A stretch of DNA of 6,854 nt from Balneolaceae bacterium (lineage in GTDB: Bacteria; Bacteroidota; Rhodothermia; Balneolales; Balneolaceae): the NCBI GenBank assembly GCA_007117235.1, contig SKGY01000012.1:1-6854 (forward strand). Reading direction: 5' to 3'. How positions within the stretch are numbered: position 1 is the first letter of the stretch; the number at the start of each line of letters is the position of its first letter. The translations under genes were made by a program, and so were the position numbers. Under the pieces are notes generated by a model. It had not been told where the DNA came from, searched no databases, and saw only the letters and a list, made by a program, of their open reading frames with translations. Of the stretch, positions 1-6,300 are shown piece after piece.

Positions 1-24
1 AATCAATTCCATAAATTCTGACAC

Positions 25-45
25 TCGTGAGATAATTATTCACGA
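25..45. repeat. Perfect inverted repeat TCGTGA-N9-TCACGA upstream of the first gene
   Basis: Six-base arms (25-30 and 40-45) are perfectly complementary around a 9-base AT-rich spacer containing ATAATTAT. The element ends 9 bases before the ATG at 55. It could be an operator dyad or a small hairpin in the 5' leader, or the end of a terminator for a gene off the left edge. There is no T-tract directly after it, so a terminator role on the plus strand is weak. No regulator family was recognised from the half-site. Confidence 0.35.
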
Positions 46-54
46 TAAAGCATA

Positions 55-339
55 ATGGATACAAAAAATAGAAGACTCTCTTATCGACTTGACTTGCTCC
101 CGGTGATTTATCCCTACCATAGGAGAGCTGTAAATGCAATTCAGATTGGCGATCTTGTTTATTACGGCCCCTCACCTGAGTACTACGGTATTGGAGAAGT
201 TGTAGGTTCTGAAGACAACTATTGTGTTGTAGATTTTCGCGGTACAGGATTATTGGGAATTCAGAAAGACGCTTTTCTAAACAAATATCTGATTCCCATT
301 CATAAACTCAATTTGAGTCATATTTTGAAATCAACCTGA
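55..339 (+). CDS. Small uncharacterised protein, possible SH3-like beta-barrel
   Basis: A 94-residue protein with no signal peptide, membrane segment or cysteine cluster; I do not recognise a named family with confidence. Residues 30-80 have the rhythm of a small beta-barrel: IGDLVYYGP, then GIGEVVG, then CVVDFRGTG, then a leucine/proline end (LIPI). This resembles the layout of DUF3553 or CarD/Tudor-like domains (GD-V, G-G-V, V-F, G), which often contact nucleic acids or RNA polymerase, but the match is by eye only. The N-terminal part (residues 1-28) is basic and unlike that core. The ATG at 55 is the chosen start; no clear Shine-Dalgarno precedes it. The gene converges on the symporter gene and its last 9 bases overlap it. 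It could still be a spurious ORF, but the domain-like composition argues for a real gene. Confidence 0.6.
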   Translation: MDTKNRRLSYRLDLLPVIYPYHRRAVNAIQIGDLVYYGPSPEYYGIGEVVGSEDNYCVVDFRGTGLLGIQKDAFLNKYLIPIHKLNLSHILKST

Positions 340-351
340 TATCAGGGTTGA
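331..351. terminator. Palindromic hairpin spanning both convergent stop codons
   Basis: Bases 331-338 (TCAACCTG) pair with 343-351 (CAGGGTTGA), leaving one bulged G and an ATAT loop. The stem contains the TGA of the plus-strand gene (337-339) and the complement of the TGA of the minus-strand symporter (331-333). On the minus strand it is followed by a short T-rich run (TTTCAAAATAT); on the plus strand the downstream bases are not T-rich. A bidirectional or minus-strand terminator between tail-to-tail genes is plausible, but the U-tract is poor. Confidence 0.35.
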
Positions 352-1749
352 GTCATCCGCATCTTTATCCCTTCCAATCAGCCATAACACGGCGGCAACT
401 AAAAGTCCGGGATAAAAAGGCTCAACTCCCAAAAATGTATATCCGTCTTCAAACGAAGGATACATTGTCCCTAATATTAGCCAGGTAAATGAAGCCGCGG
501 TGCAGCCTAAGATTGAGTAATAGACAAAATTAGTCCTTAACGTAAATTGCTTCAGATAAACACCAAGCACCGGAACCAACAATCCCGGAATAAATACAGA
601 CCCAATTACATACCACAAGTCGATAACGCTTGGATATATGAGTATCAGAATAATGCCAAGTACTGCAGATACAAGAATACTTATTCGTGTGAGCAGATTT
701 GGATTAACATTTGGGAAGTATTTTTTCAGATAATCGCGCCCCAATGTCTGACCTGATATGAATAAATAGCTGTCTAACGTAGACATGATTGTTGCCAAGA
801 GGGAAACAAAAAAGAGTCCTTTTATACCTATGGGTAGAATCTGATCAGCTAAAATCGGATATGCCAAAACGGGCTGTTCAAGTTCAGGCCCTAAGATTGC
901 GAAAGCGTAAAGTCCTGCAAATGCTGTAAGAAAATCAAATGCCATCCAGAATAGAACTGAGATGAGTACACCATTTCGGGCTGTTTTAGGGGATTCAGCA
1001 GCGGCAGCACGCTGATGGAAACTTGGATCAACAAACGTCCAAAGAGCAATAAAAAACCAAACCAGTATGTATTGAATTGAGTTGCCTCCGGTAATGTCAC
1101 GATGACCGTCAGGCACAGAGTTCCATAGTGTTGCAAACCCACCAAATTCAGCCATAGCGTAAAACAGCAAGATGATAAAGCCTGAAAACATCAGTACAAC
1201 CTGTAGGACGTCAGTTCGGATCACAGCGCCGAATCCACCTACTGTAATATACATCACCGAAAAAAGTGCTACTAAAGATGCATACAAAAGGAAAGGGGCA
1301 TCACCTCCGCTAAGAAATTGAAACAAAAGCCCAAGCATTAAAATGTATGGTGCAGGGCTAACCAATATAAAAATAGGTAGAGCACTTAACCGGCCTGCCT
1401 TGTCATTATACTTATTGGCAATTGCTTCAGGTATTGTGAGAGCTTTATTTAACCTGATTTTTCCTGCCAGAAAAATTGCAAAGAGGGCGGAGAAAATGTA
1501 GAAAGGAGCCCCAAGGATTAACCACTGAGAAATTCCAAATTGATAGCTCCATTCTCCAACACCTAAAATACCACCATACCAGGTTGATACAAGTGTTGCA
1601 ACAAATGCAGGTAGTGTGACCTTTCTTCCACTAAGAAGGAAATCCTCTTCAGAATCTGATTGCCAGCCTTTTTTCCAGCTTAACCAAATCAGAAATACAA
1701 AGTATGAAGCAACGATAACCCAATCGAGTGAGGAGAATTCAGAATTCAA
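331..1749 (-). CDS. Sodium:solute symporter family (SSS) transporter
   Basis: A 472-residue integral membrane protein, the normal length for the SSS family (SGLT/PutP/PanF type), with about 12-13 hydrophobic segments from residue 9 to 460. Family signs: a broken first core helix near residues 56-66 (WYGGILGVGEW), the GGFGAVIRTDVLQ segment at 171-183 (the family's GG-A-V-TD-Q signature), DPSFHQR at 241-247, and LATIMSTLDS at 318-327, where S323/T324 match the Na2 sodium-site Ser/Thr pair. It should couple sodium influx to uptake of an organic solute across the inner membrane; the substrate cannot be told from sequence. It starts with TTG at 1749, because an in-frame stop lies five codons upstream and the next in-frame Met lies far inside the protein. 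It sits 8 bp after the thiamine pyrophosphokinase gene on the same strand, so co-transcription is likely and thiamine or a precursor is a candidate substrate (inference). Confidence 0.92.
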   Translation of the reverse strand: MNSEFSSLDWVIVASYFVFLIWLSWKKGWQSDSEEDFLLSGRKVTLPAFVATLVSTWYGGILGVGEWSYQFGISQWLILGAPFYIFSALFAIFLAGKIRLNKALTIPEAIANKYNDKAGRLSALPIFILVSPAPYILMLGLLFQFLSGGDAPFLLYASLVALFSVMYITVGGFGAVIRTDVLQVVLMFSGFIILLFYAMAEFGGFATLWNSVPDGHRDITGGNSIQYILVWFFIALWTFVDPSFHQRAAAAESPKTARNGVLISVLFWMAFDFLTAFAGLYAFAILGPELEQPVLAYPILADQILPIGIKGLFFVSLLATIMSTLDSYLFISGQTLGRDYLKKYFPNVNPNLLTRISILVSAVLGIILILIYPSVIDLWYVIGSVFIPGLLVPVLGVYLKQFTLRTNFVYYSILGCTAASFTWLILGTMYPSFEDGYTFLGVEPFYPGLLVAAVLWLIGRDKDADDSTLISG

Positions 1750-1757
1750 GAGGTCTG

Positions 1758-2375
1758 TTATTTATGATTTTTAAAATAGAGAAGGTCTCCTTTTTTAAAT
1801 TCAATTTCGACTATTTCTTCGACAGCTTCGTTCGAACTACCATCATGAACCCCGTTTTGAAGCACCCCGTTTTGAAGTGGATATTTTAGACCTTTGGTGG
1901 TGATACCATCAACTTTGCCAGAAAGGGGAAAAAGCGAAATTGATGTACCGGGTTCCACTTCTGTTTTGAAAGGTGAATGAATCAGCTGAATATCAGAGTA
2001 GGTATCTTTGAAAATGATCTCGGCAAACTGGGAGTCAAACTGTTTTAGAACAGATAAATTTTTGAGGGAGTGATCCAGCCGTTTTCCTGTTGCGCCAAAC
2101 ACAACAATGAATTTTACAGTCTTACTTTTTGCGTAGTGGAGTGCTTTTTCGAGATCATTGGTCTCCTGGTCAGGATCAATAATCGTTTTTTCCCGCTCCT
2201 CATTTAGTGGTTCGTAGCTATCCATATCACCAATAATAGTATCCGGAATCAATCCAAATTGATGAGCAATAGCAGCACCGCCGTCGGCCGCAATAAAAAT
2301 TGTAGCGTCACGTAACTCATCCTCTATTTGTTGCTTTGTGGGCGGACGCCCATCACATATAATCACTGCTTTCAT
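1758..2375 (-). CDS. Thiamine pyrophosphokinase
   Basis: This 205-residue cytoplasmic enzyme transfers pyrophosphate from ATP to thiamine, giving thiamine diphosphate. Length and motifs match bacterial TPKs (about 200-220 residues). Visible are the N-terminal AADGGA (29-34), the metal/ATP-binding GDMDS (49-53), DQETND (69-74, the family DQ-x-x-ND), and GATGKRLDH (94-102). A C-terminal beta-rich thiamine-binding domain includes GLKYPL and SSNE. It starts at ATG 2375 and has no Shine-Dalgarno-like sequence. No TPP riboswitch (THI-box elements such as CTGAGA) was seen in the 110-bp leader. It is the first gene of a likely two-gene leftward operon with the SSS symporter. A 15-bp-period tandem repeat lies in the C-terminal domain, giving LQNGV twice, without obviously changing the family spacing. 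Confidence 0.93.
   Translation of the reverse strand: MKAVIICDGRPPTKQQIEDELRDATIFIAADGGAAIAHQFGLIPDTIIGDMDSYEPLNEEREKTIIDPDQETNDLEKALHYAKSKTVKFIVVFGATGKRLDHSLKNLSVLKQFDSQFAEIIFKDTYSDIQLIHSPFKTEVEPGTSISLFPLSGKVDGITTKGLKYPLQNGVLQNGVHDGSSNEAVEEIVEIEFKKGDLLYFKNHK
1849..1877. repeat. Two-copy tandem repeat, period 15 bp, inside the TPK gene
   Basis: The 14-base string ACCCCGTTTTGAAG occurs at 1849-1862 and again, identical, at 1864-1877, one base apart. Read on the coding (minus) strand it encodes LQNGV twice, immediately after GLKYP and before the HDGSSNE segment. The period is a multiple of three, so the frame is kept. The segment from GLKYPL to SNE still has the spacing usual in TPKs, so this may be local convergence or an old codon-neutral duplication and not an extra insertion. 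Confidence 0.8.
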
Positions 2376-2485
2376 TTGATGGAGAGTTTGGTTGTGTGAT
2401 CTTGAATGTTAAAATGGTGTTTGCTATCCGTTTAAAGAAGCGTCATTTTTGAATCTGAAGTAGGATCAGATAGGATAAAGAAATT
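2376..2485. promoter_or_regulatory. Divergent intergenic region, probable promoters for TPK and NrnA
   Basis: These 110 bases separate two head-to-head genes, so both transcription units probably start here. For the rightward unit, TTGAAT (2402-2407) is followed after 17 bases by TATCCG (2425-2430), a fair -35 with a poor -10 by sigma-70 standards. I found no clean Bacteroidota-type TAnnTTTG box on either strand. Upstream of the NrnA ATG, AGGA at 2472-2475 is a weak, distant Shine-Dalgarno candidate. No riboswitch or operator was recognised. Confidence 0.3.
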
Positions 2486-3451
2486 ATGTTTAAAGATTTT
2501 ATAAAAACGCTTAAAAACCATAAACGAGTAGCTGTTTTTTCACACATTCGCCCGGATGGGGATTGTGTGGGAGCGCAAGTTGCACTCAGTAAGTGGTTAA
2601 CCGATCAAGGATATGATGTTACCGCATATAACGACGATGACGTATCTGACAATATGGAGTGGCTAACCGAGATAGTAACCATAAATAAACCGACTGAAGA
2701 GCAGTATCGTCAGGCCGATATTGTAATACTTGTAGATGGTAATGCAACTCATCGATTTGGAGAGATGAAAGAGTGGCAGGATACTTATCAAAAGCCGATC
2801 ATGATTGTTGATCATCACCCGGAGCCTGAAGATGGATTCGATTGTTTGGTGTCAGTACCATCAGCTTCTTCTACATGTGAATTGATCTACAAACTTTACG
2901 AAGAGACTGGCATTGACAAAATAGACGAAAATACCGCAAAGGCACTTTACACAGGAATTATTACGGATACCGGATCACTTCAATTTGATAGTGTGACACC
3001 TGAAACGGTTGAAATTGTTGCTGATTTATTGAGGAGAGGTGATTTCAAACCGGATGAAGTCATCAACAAGATTTACTCAAATAAAACGATAAATCAATTT
3101 CAACTTCTTGGAATGGCCCTTAATACAATCTCGCTCCACGAGGATAATCAATTTGCGGTAATGCACGTTACTAAAGAGATGATGAGTGCTACTGGTACTA
3201 CAAATTCTGATACCGAAGGGTTTGTAAATTATCCCTTGAGCATCAAAGGGGTAAAAATCGCAATTATTTTCAAGGATTTGGAAGAAGAGGGTGTGAAGAT
3301 GAGCCTGCGGTCGAGAAGTGACATTGATGTTAATGTATGGGCACGTGAACTAGGCGGTGGTGGACATAAAAAAGCAGCCGGCGCATGGCATAAAGGCCCA
3401 TTAAAGCAAGCCATTGCAGATACGCTGGATATTGGGAAGAAACAATTATAA
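2486..3451 (+). CDS. nrnA: DHH/DHHA1 phosphoesterase, NrnA-like (nanoRNase / pAp phosphatase)
   Basis: A 321-residue cytoplasmic protein of the usual NrnA length. The N-terminal DHH domain carries SHIRPDGDC (H20, D24, D26), ILVDGN (D84), the name-giving DHH at 109-111 and ITDTGSLQF (D161), which together make the two-metal manganese site. The C-terminal DHHA1 domain carries GGGGH (290-294) in a glycine-rich substrate-binding loop. Members of this family degrade 2-5 nt RNA fragments from the 3' end and/or dephosphorylate 3'-phosphoadenosine 5'-phosphate to AMP; some relatives instead cleave linear or cyclic dinucleotides, so the exact substrate is inferred. The start is ATG 2486. The next gene begins 4 bp after its TAA, suggesting co-transcription with the HtrA protease. 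No irregularities are seen; all expected metal ligands are present. Confidence 0.92.
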   Translation: MFKDFIKTLKNHKRVAVFSHIRPDGDCVGAQVALSKWLTDQGYDVTAYNDDDVSDNMEWLTEIVTINKPTEEQYRQADIVILVDGNATHRFGEMKEWQDTYQKPIMIVDHHPEPEDGFDCLVSVPSASSTCELIYKLYEETGIDKIDENTAKALYTGIITDTGSLQFDSVTPETVEIVADLLRRGDFKPDEVINKIYSNKTINQFQLLGMALNTISLHEDNQFAVMHVTKEMMSATGTTNSDTEGFVNYPLSIKGVKIAIIFKDLEEEGVKMSLRSRSDIDVNVWARELGGGGHKKAAGAWHKGPLKQAIADTLDIGKKQL

Positions 3452-3455
3452 TTGA

Positions 3456-4649
3456 TTGAAAAAACTGTTAAAGCATATCATTTTCTTGCTCCTTGTTGTG
3501 ATGGGTATATCATGCACAAATGAAGAGCAACAATCCCCAAATCCTGAAGAAGCTACGCCTGTTCCTTTTTCTGCGATTCATGTTGATGAACCAAATAATC
3601 TTCGCTCAAATGCCCCGGCTGAAACAATAGAGTTGAGCCGTGAAAATGCAATTACCCGGGCTGTTGATAAAGCGAGCTCATCTGTAGTCAGCATTATGAC
3701 CCGGCAACCTGTAAGACGCTTCGAGTCTGCTCAGGACGAGTTTCTGAGATACTTCTTTGGTGGTCAGTTGCCACAAGAGAATACCAATGTGGGTTCAGGT
3801 TTTATCATCAGTGAGGATGGTTTGGTTGTTACAAATCAGCACGTGGTTGGGAGTAATCCGTCGGAAATAACGATCTCTACTGTTGAAGGAGCAATGTACG
3901 AAGGTGAGCTTGTTGGTTTTGATGAACTTACAGACATTGCATTAATTCGTATCAAAGAAGACGAAGTATTTCCTTTCGTAACACTCAGCGATTCTGATGA
4001 TGTGATTGTTGGTGAATGGGCGATTGCCTTAGGAAACCCATTCGGGCTGTTTGAAGATGGGCAGCCAACCGCGACGGTAGGAGTGATTAGTGCAAAAAAC
4101 AGGGATTTTAGTCCCGATCCCAACAACCCGAGGGTCTATATCGATATGCTTCAAACAGATGCAGCGATTAATCGGGGTAACTCAGGAGGGCCACTCCTGA
4201 ATAGTAATGGTGAGGTAATTGGGATGAACACGTTTATTTATACGGGCGGAACCAGTGCCGGTTTTGTTGGCTTAAGCTTTGCAATTCCAAGCAACAGGAT
4301 AGAGCGTATTATTACACAGTTGCTCACGAGCGGTGTTGTAATTCTTGACTACGATCCGGGAATGGAGTTCACATCTATGACAGAACAGCTCTATTACAGA
4401 TACAGATTGCCATATGTGAGAGGGCTATTGGTAACGAGTGTGAATAGAGGAGGCCCGGCGTTTGAATGCGGAATAATGCCCGGAGATGTTATCGTTAAGA
4501 TCGGGGAAGAAAGGGTAGTTAGTGAAATGCATGCATGGGCCTTACTCAGGGATTATGATGTGGGTGATTCTATGAAGGTGGAATTGATTCGGGAGAATGA
4601 ACTCTATGAAACTGAAATGTATCTTCGTCAAAGAGTAAGTGCCAAATAA
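3456..4649 (+). CDS. HtrA/Deg-family serine protease, putative lipoprotein, single PDZ
   Basis: A 397-residue envelope protease. Residues 1-20 are a signal sequence (basic MKKLLKH, hydrophobic core, then GISC) with a loose lipobox, so cleavage and lipid attachment at C20 are likely. Residues 21-60 form a Pro/Glu/Asn-rich linker. The trypsin-like domain (about 62-290) has the full catalytic triad: H129 in TNQHVV, D160 in LTDIAL and S243 in GNSGGP. One PDZ domain follows (about 312-392, with the YVRGLLV carboxylate-binding strand and the PGDVI segment). DegP has two PDZ domains and DegS has one, so the layout is DegS-like, although the anchor here is a lipid and not a transmembrane helix. The expected role is cleavage of misfolded or signal proteins in the periplasm. 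The TTG start at 3456 is preferred because it gives the complete signal peptide; the next in-frame Met is residue 16, inside the hydrophobic core. It lies 4 bp after nrnA. Confidence 0.92.
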   Translation: MKKLLKHIIFLLLVVMGISCTNEEQQSPNPEEATPVPFSAIHVDEPNNLRSNAPAETIELSRENAITRAVDKASSSVVSIMTRQPVRRFESAQDEFLRYFFGGQLPQENTNVGSGFIISEDGLVVTNQHVVGSNPSEITISTVEGAMYEGELVGFDELTDIALIRIKEDEVFPFVTLSDSDDVIVGEWAIALGNPFGLFEDGQPTATVGVISAKNRDFSPDPNNPRVYIDMLQTDAAINRGNSGGPLLNSNGEVIGMNTFIYTGGTSAGFVGLSFAIPSNRIERIITQLLTSGVVILDYDPGMEFTSMTEQLYYRYRLPYVRGLLVTSVNRGGPAFECGIMPGDVIVKIGEERVVSEMHAWALLRDYDVGDSMKVELIRENELYETEMYLRQRVSAK

Positions 4650-4653
4650 AAAA

Positions 4654-4687
4654 GCGGTGAATAGTAAGTTACTTAACTATCCACCGC
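4654..4687. terminator. Strong hairpin just after the HtrA gene
   Basis: GCGGTG (4654-4659) pairs with CACCGC (4682-4687). The stem continues through ATAG/CTAT and TAA/TTA, with one A/C mismatch and one bulged A, around a 5-base loop: about 13 base pairs, starting 4 bp after the TAA of the protease gene. On the plus strand no T-run follows, so it would be a weak intrinsic terminator or a 3'-end stabiliser for the nrnA-htrA message. On the minus strand it is followed directly by six T residues (complement of 4648-4653), the classic terminator layout, although no minus-strand gene is apparent to its right. Confidence 0.45.
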
Positions 4688-4883
4688 CAATTCATCTCTT
4701 GATCCGGAATAAACCGACAGATAACGTCATATCTAAGACTCTACTGAAACTGATTGCTAGCTCTACCTTCTATCGGTTATTGATAGGAACCACAAAATGG
4801 CCAACCCTTACAAAATATTTTAAAATAAATGAAAATAGGCTTTTCGGTAAATCTGAAGCAGATATTTCGTATCATTGTGCACT
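4688..4883. other. Non-coding gap between the HtrA and RluD genes
   Basis: With the hairpin before it, this makes a 234-bp gene-free stretch, the longest in the window. It holds a short stem (CTATC 4770-4774 with GATAG 4782-4786, 7-base loop) and an AT-rich patch with the palindrome AAAATATTTT (4812-4821). The promoter for rluD-gldC probably lies here, but no convincing -35/-10 or TAnnTTTG box was found. No tRNA, riboswitch or recognisable pseudogene is visible. Confidence 0.5.
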
Positions 4884-5894
4884 ATGTTAGTTGAAAAAGA
4901 AAACCCAAATCGGACGGAATATTTAATCGAAGTGCCGGAAGGACAGCACTCAGATATCCGTCTTGATAAGTACATTACGTCTTTTGTTCAGAATGCTACA
5001 AGGAATAAAGTTCAAAAAGCCATCAAGAACGGACATGTTCTGGTAAATGGTAAGCTCGAAAAATCTTCCTATGTTATGCAAGCTGGGGATAAAATTGAGA
5101 TAAGTCTGCCTAAGCCACCTCCTCCAAAAGCTAAACCGGAAGAAATTCCACTTGATATTGTTTATGAGGATGACGATCTGCTTATAGTCAACAAAGATGC
5201 AGATATGGTCGTGCACCCGGCATTTGGCAATTGGACAGGCACTCTTGTTAACGGACTTCTGCATCATACAGAAAAGAATTTATCTAAAGCTGATGAGGAG
5301 ACTTACCGACCCGGTATTGTTCACCGGCTTGATAAGGATACTAGTGGTCTTCTTGTAGTTGCTAAAACTGAACATGCACATCAAAAATTGGCGGCTCAAT
5401 TTGCAGAGAAGTCAGTAAAGAGAACTTATTGGGCAATTGTTTGGGGGAGCCCTCCTGCAGAAGGTACAATCGAGGGGAATGTTGGCCGTTCACCGCGTGA
5501 TAGAAAAATCATGACTGTACTCGATACCGGTCGTGGGAAAAAAGCGGTAACTCATTACAAAAAATTAGAAGAGTTTGATCACCTTGCTCTGTTGGAGATA
5601 CACTTAGAAACCGGCAGAACTCATCAGATTAGGGTGCATATGCAGCATGAGGGGTATTATGTATTTGGAGATCCAACTTATGGAGGAAATAGTGTCAGAT
5701 ATGGTCCAAATTCCGGATCGAGAAAATCGATGTTTAATAACCTCTTCTCCATACTTCAGAGGCAAGCACTTCATGCAAAAACTCTAGGCTTCATTCATCC
5801 TGCCACAGATGAGCCGGTATCTTTCGACTCCACACTCCCAAAAGATTTTAAACACGTTCTAGATACGTTAAGAACAAATTGTAAACCTAAGTAG
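4884..5894 (+). CDS. rluD: RluD-family 23S rRNA pseudouridine synthase
   Basis: This cytoplasmic enzyme isomerises specific uridines of 23S rRNA (helix 69 in characterised RluD) to pseudouridine during large-subunit assembly. From ATG 4884 it has 336 residues, typical for RluC/RluD. An N-terminal S4 RNA-binding domain (about 24-75, with RLDKYI and GHVLVNGK) is followed by a proline-rich hinge (PKPPPPKAKP). The catalytic domain has HRLDKDTSG at 147-155, with D150 as the catalytic aspartate, then GRTHQIRVH (about 244-252), GDPTYGG and a C-terminal LHAKTLGF segment. A TTG three codons earlier (4875) would add only MCT; ATG is preferred. No Shine-Dalgarno is seen. gldC begins 4 bp downstream, so the two are probably co-transcribed. 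RluD and RluC are hard to separate by eye; the RluD assignment rests on overall resemblance. Confidence 0.9.
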   Translation: MLVEKENPNRTEYLIEVPEGQHSDIRLDKYITSFVQNATRNKVQKAIKNGHVLVNGKLEKSSYVMQAGDKIEISLPKPPPPKAKPEEIPLDIVYEDDDLLIVNKDADMVVHPAFGNWTGTLVNGLLHHTEKNLSKADEETYRPGIVHRLDKDTSGLLVVAKTEHAHQKLAAQFAEKSVKRTYWAIVWGSPPAEGTIEGNVGRSPRDRKIMTVLDTGRGKKAVTHYKKLEEFDHLALLEIHLETGRTHQIRVHMQHEGYYVFGDPTYGGNSVRYGPNSGSRKSMFNNLFSILQRQALHAKTLGFIHPATDEPVSFDSTLPKDFKHVLDTLRTNCKPK

Positions 5895-5898
5895 ATTT

Positions 5899-6234
5899 AT
5901 GTCAAAGCAGAATAAAAAAATCAACATAGAAGTTGAGCTCGATAAGAATAACATACCCGAAAATATTAAATGGGATGCCACAGACCTGGATGGGTTTGAC
6001 GAAGCATCATGTAGAGCACTCATTCTTGCGCTTTGGGATCATAATCGTAAAGATACACTGAGGCTTGATCTTTGGACCAAAGATATGACCATTGATGAGA
6101 TGAAAATATTCTTTCATCAAACTCTTGTTACGATGGCTGATACGCTTGAGAAGTCGATTAACGACCCAAGGATAAGTGGAGACATGCGTGACTTCTGTGA
6201 ATATTTTGCTGAAAAAATGGAAATTGTCGGATAA
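5899..6234 (+). CDS. gldC: Gliding motility-associated protein GldC
   Basis: A 111-residue protein matching the GldC family along its whole length. The recognisable core is a lysine/glutamate-rich start with VELDKNNIPENIKWDATD, then TLRLDLWTKDMTIDEM (53-68), FFHQTLV, and an acidic C-terminus with MRDFCEYFAEKME. There is no signal peptide or membrane helix, so it is probably cytoplasmic. In Flavobacterium johnsoniae gldC was found through gliding-defective mutants, but its molecular function is unclear and homologues occur in many non-gliding members of the group, so its presence does not prove motility. The ATG at 5899 is 4 bp after rluD. It sits among housekeeping genes here, with no other gld gene in view. 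It is the best lineage marker in the window. Confidence 0.9.
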   Translation: MSKQNKKINIEVELDKNNIPENIKWDATDLDGFDEASCRALILALWDHNRKDTLRLDLWTKDMTIDEMKIFFHQTLVTMADTLEKSINDPRISGDMRDFCEYFAEKMEIVG

Positions 6235-6300
6235 CAAATTCCCATTAATAAGCTGTTATTTAGTTCTTATATTAATTCTCTTTAAATCAAAAATTCTATT

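Noticed and set aside
2376..2485. TPP riboswitch upstream of the TPK gene
   Set aside because: I looked for the conserved THI-box elements on the minus strand and found none; the leader is also short.
3836..4126. 96-codon minus-strand open frame opposite the HtrA protease domain
   Set aside because: It is a mirror of a well-supported coding sequence, with low-complexity Ser/Thr/Pro composition and no domain.
4780..4842. Promoter for rluD (TTGATA at 4780-4785; TAGGCTTTT near 4836)
   Set aside because: The possible -35 and -10 parts have wrong spacing or lack partners, and the TAnnTTTG consensus is not met.
4639..4890. 83-codon open frame in the gap between the HtrA and RluD genes
   Set aside because: It needs a GTG start inside the protease gene, runs through the hairpin, has no recognisable domain, and ends inside the rluD start. 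It looks like chance open frame in AT-rich DNA.
4950..5267. 105-codon minus-strand open frame opposite rluD
   Set aside because: It lies entirely antisense to the S4 and early catalytic region of rluD, with no recognisable motif.
6247..6260. AATAA-GCTG-TTATT hairpin between gldC and accA
   Set aside because: The stem is five A/T pairs only and the following T-run is broken, too weak to call a terminator.
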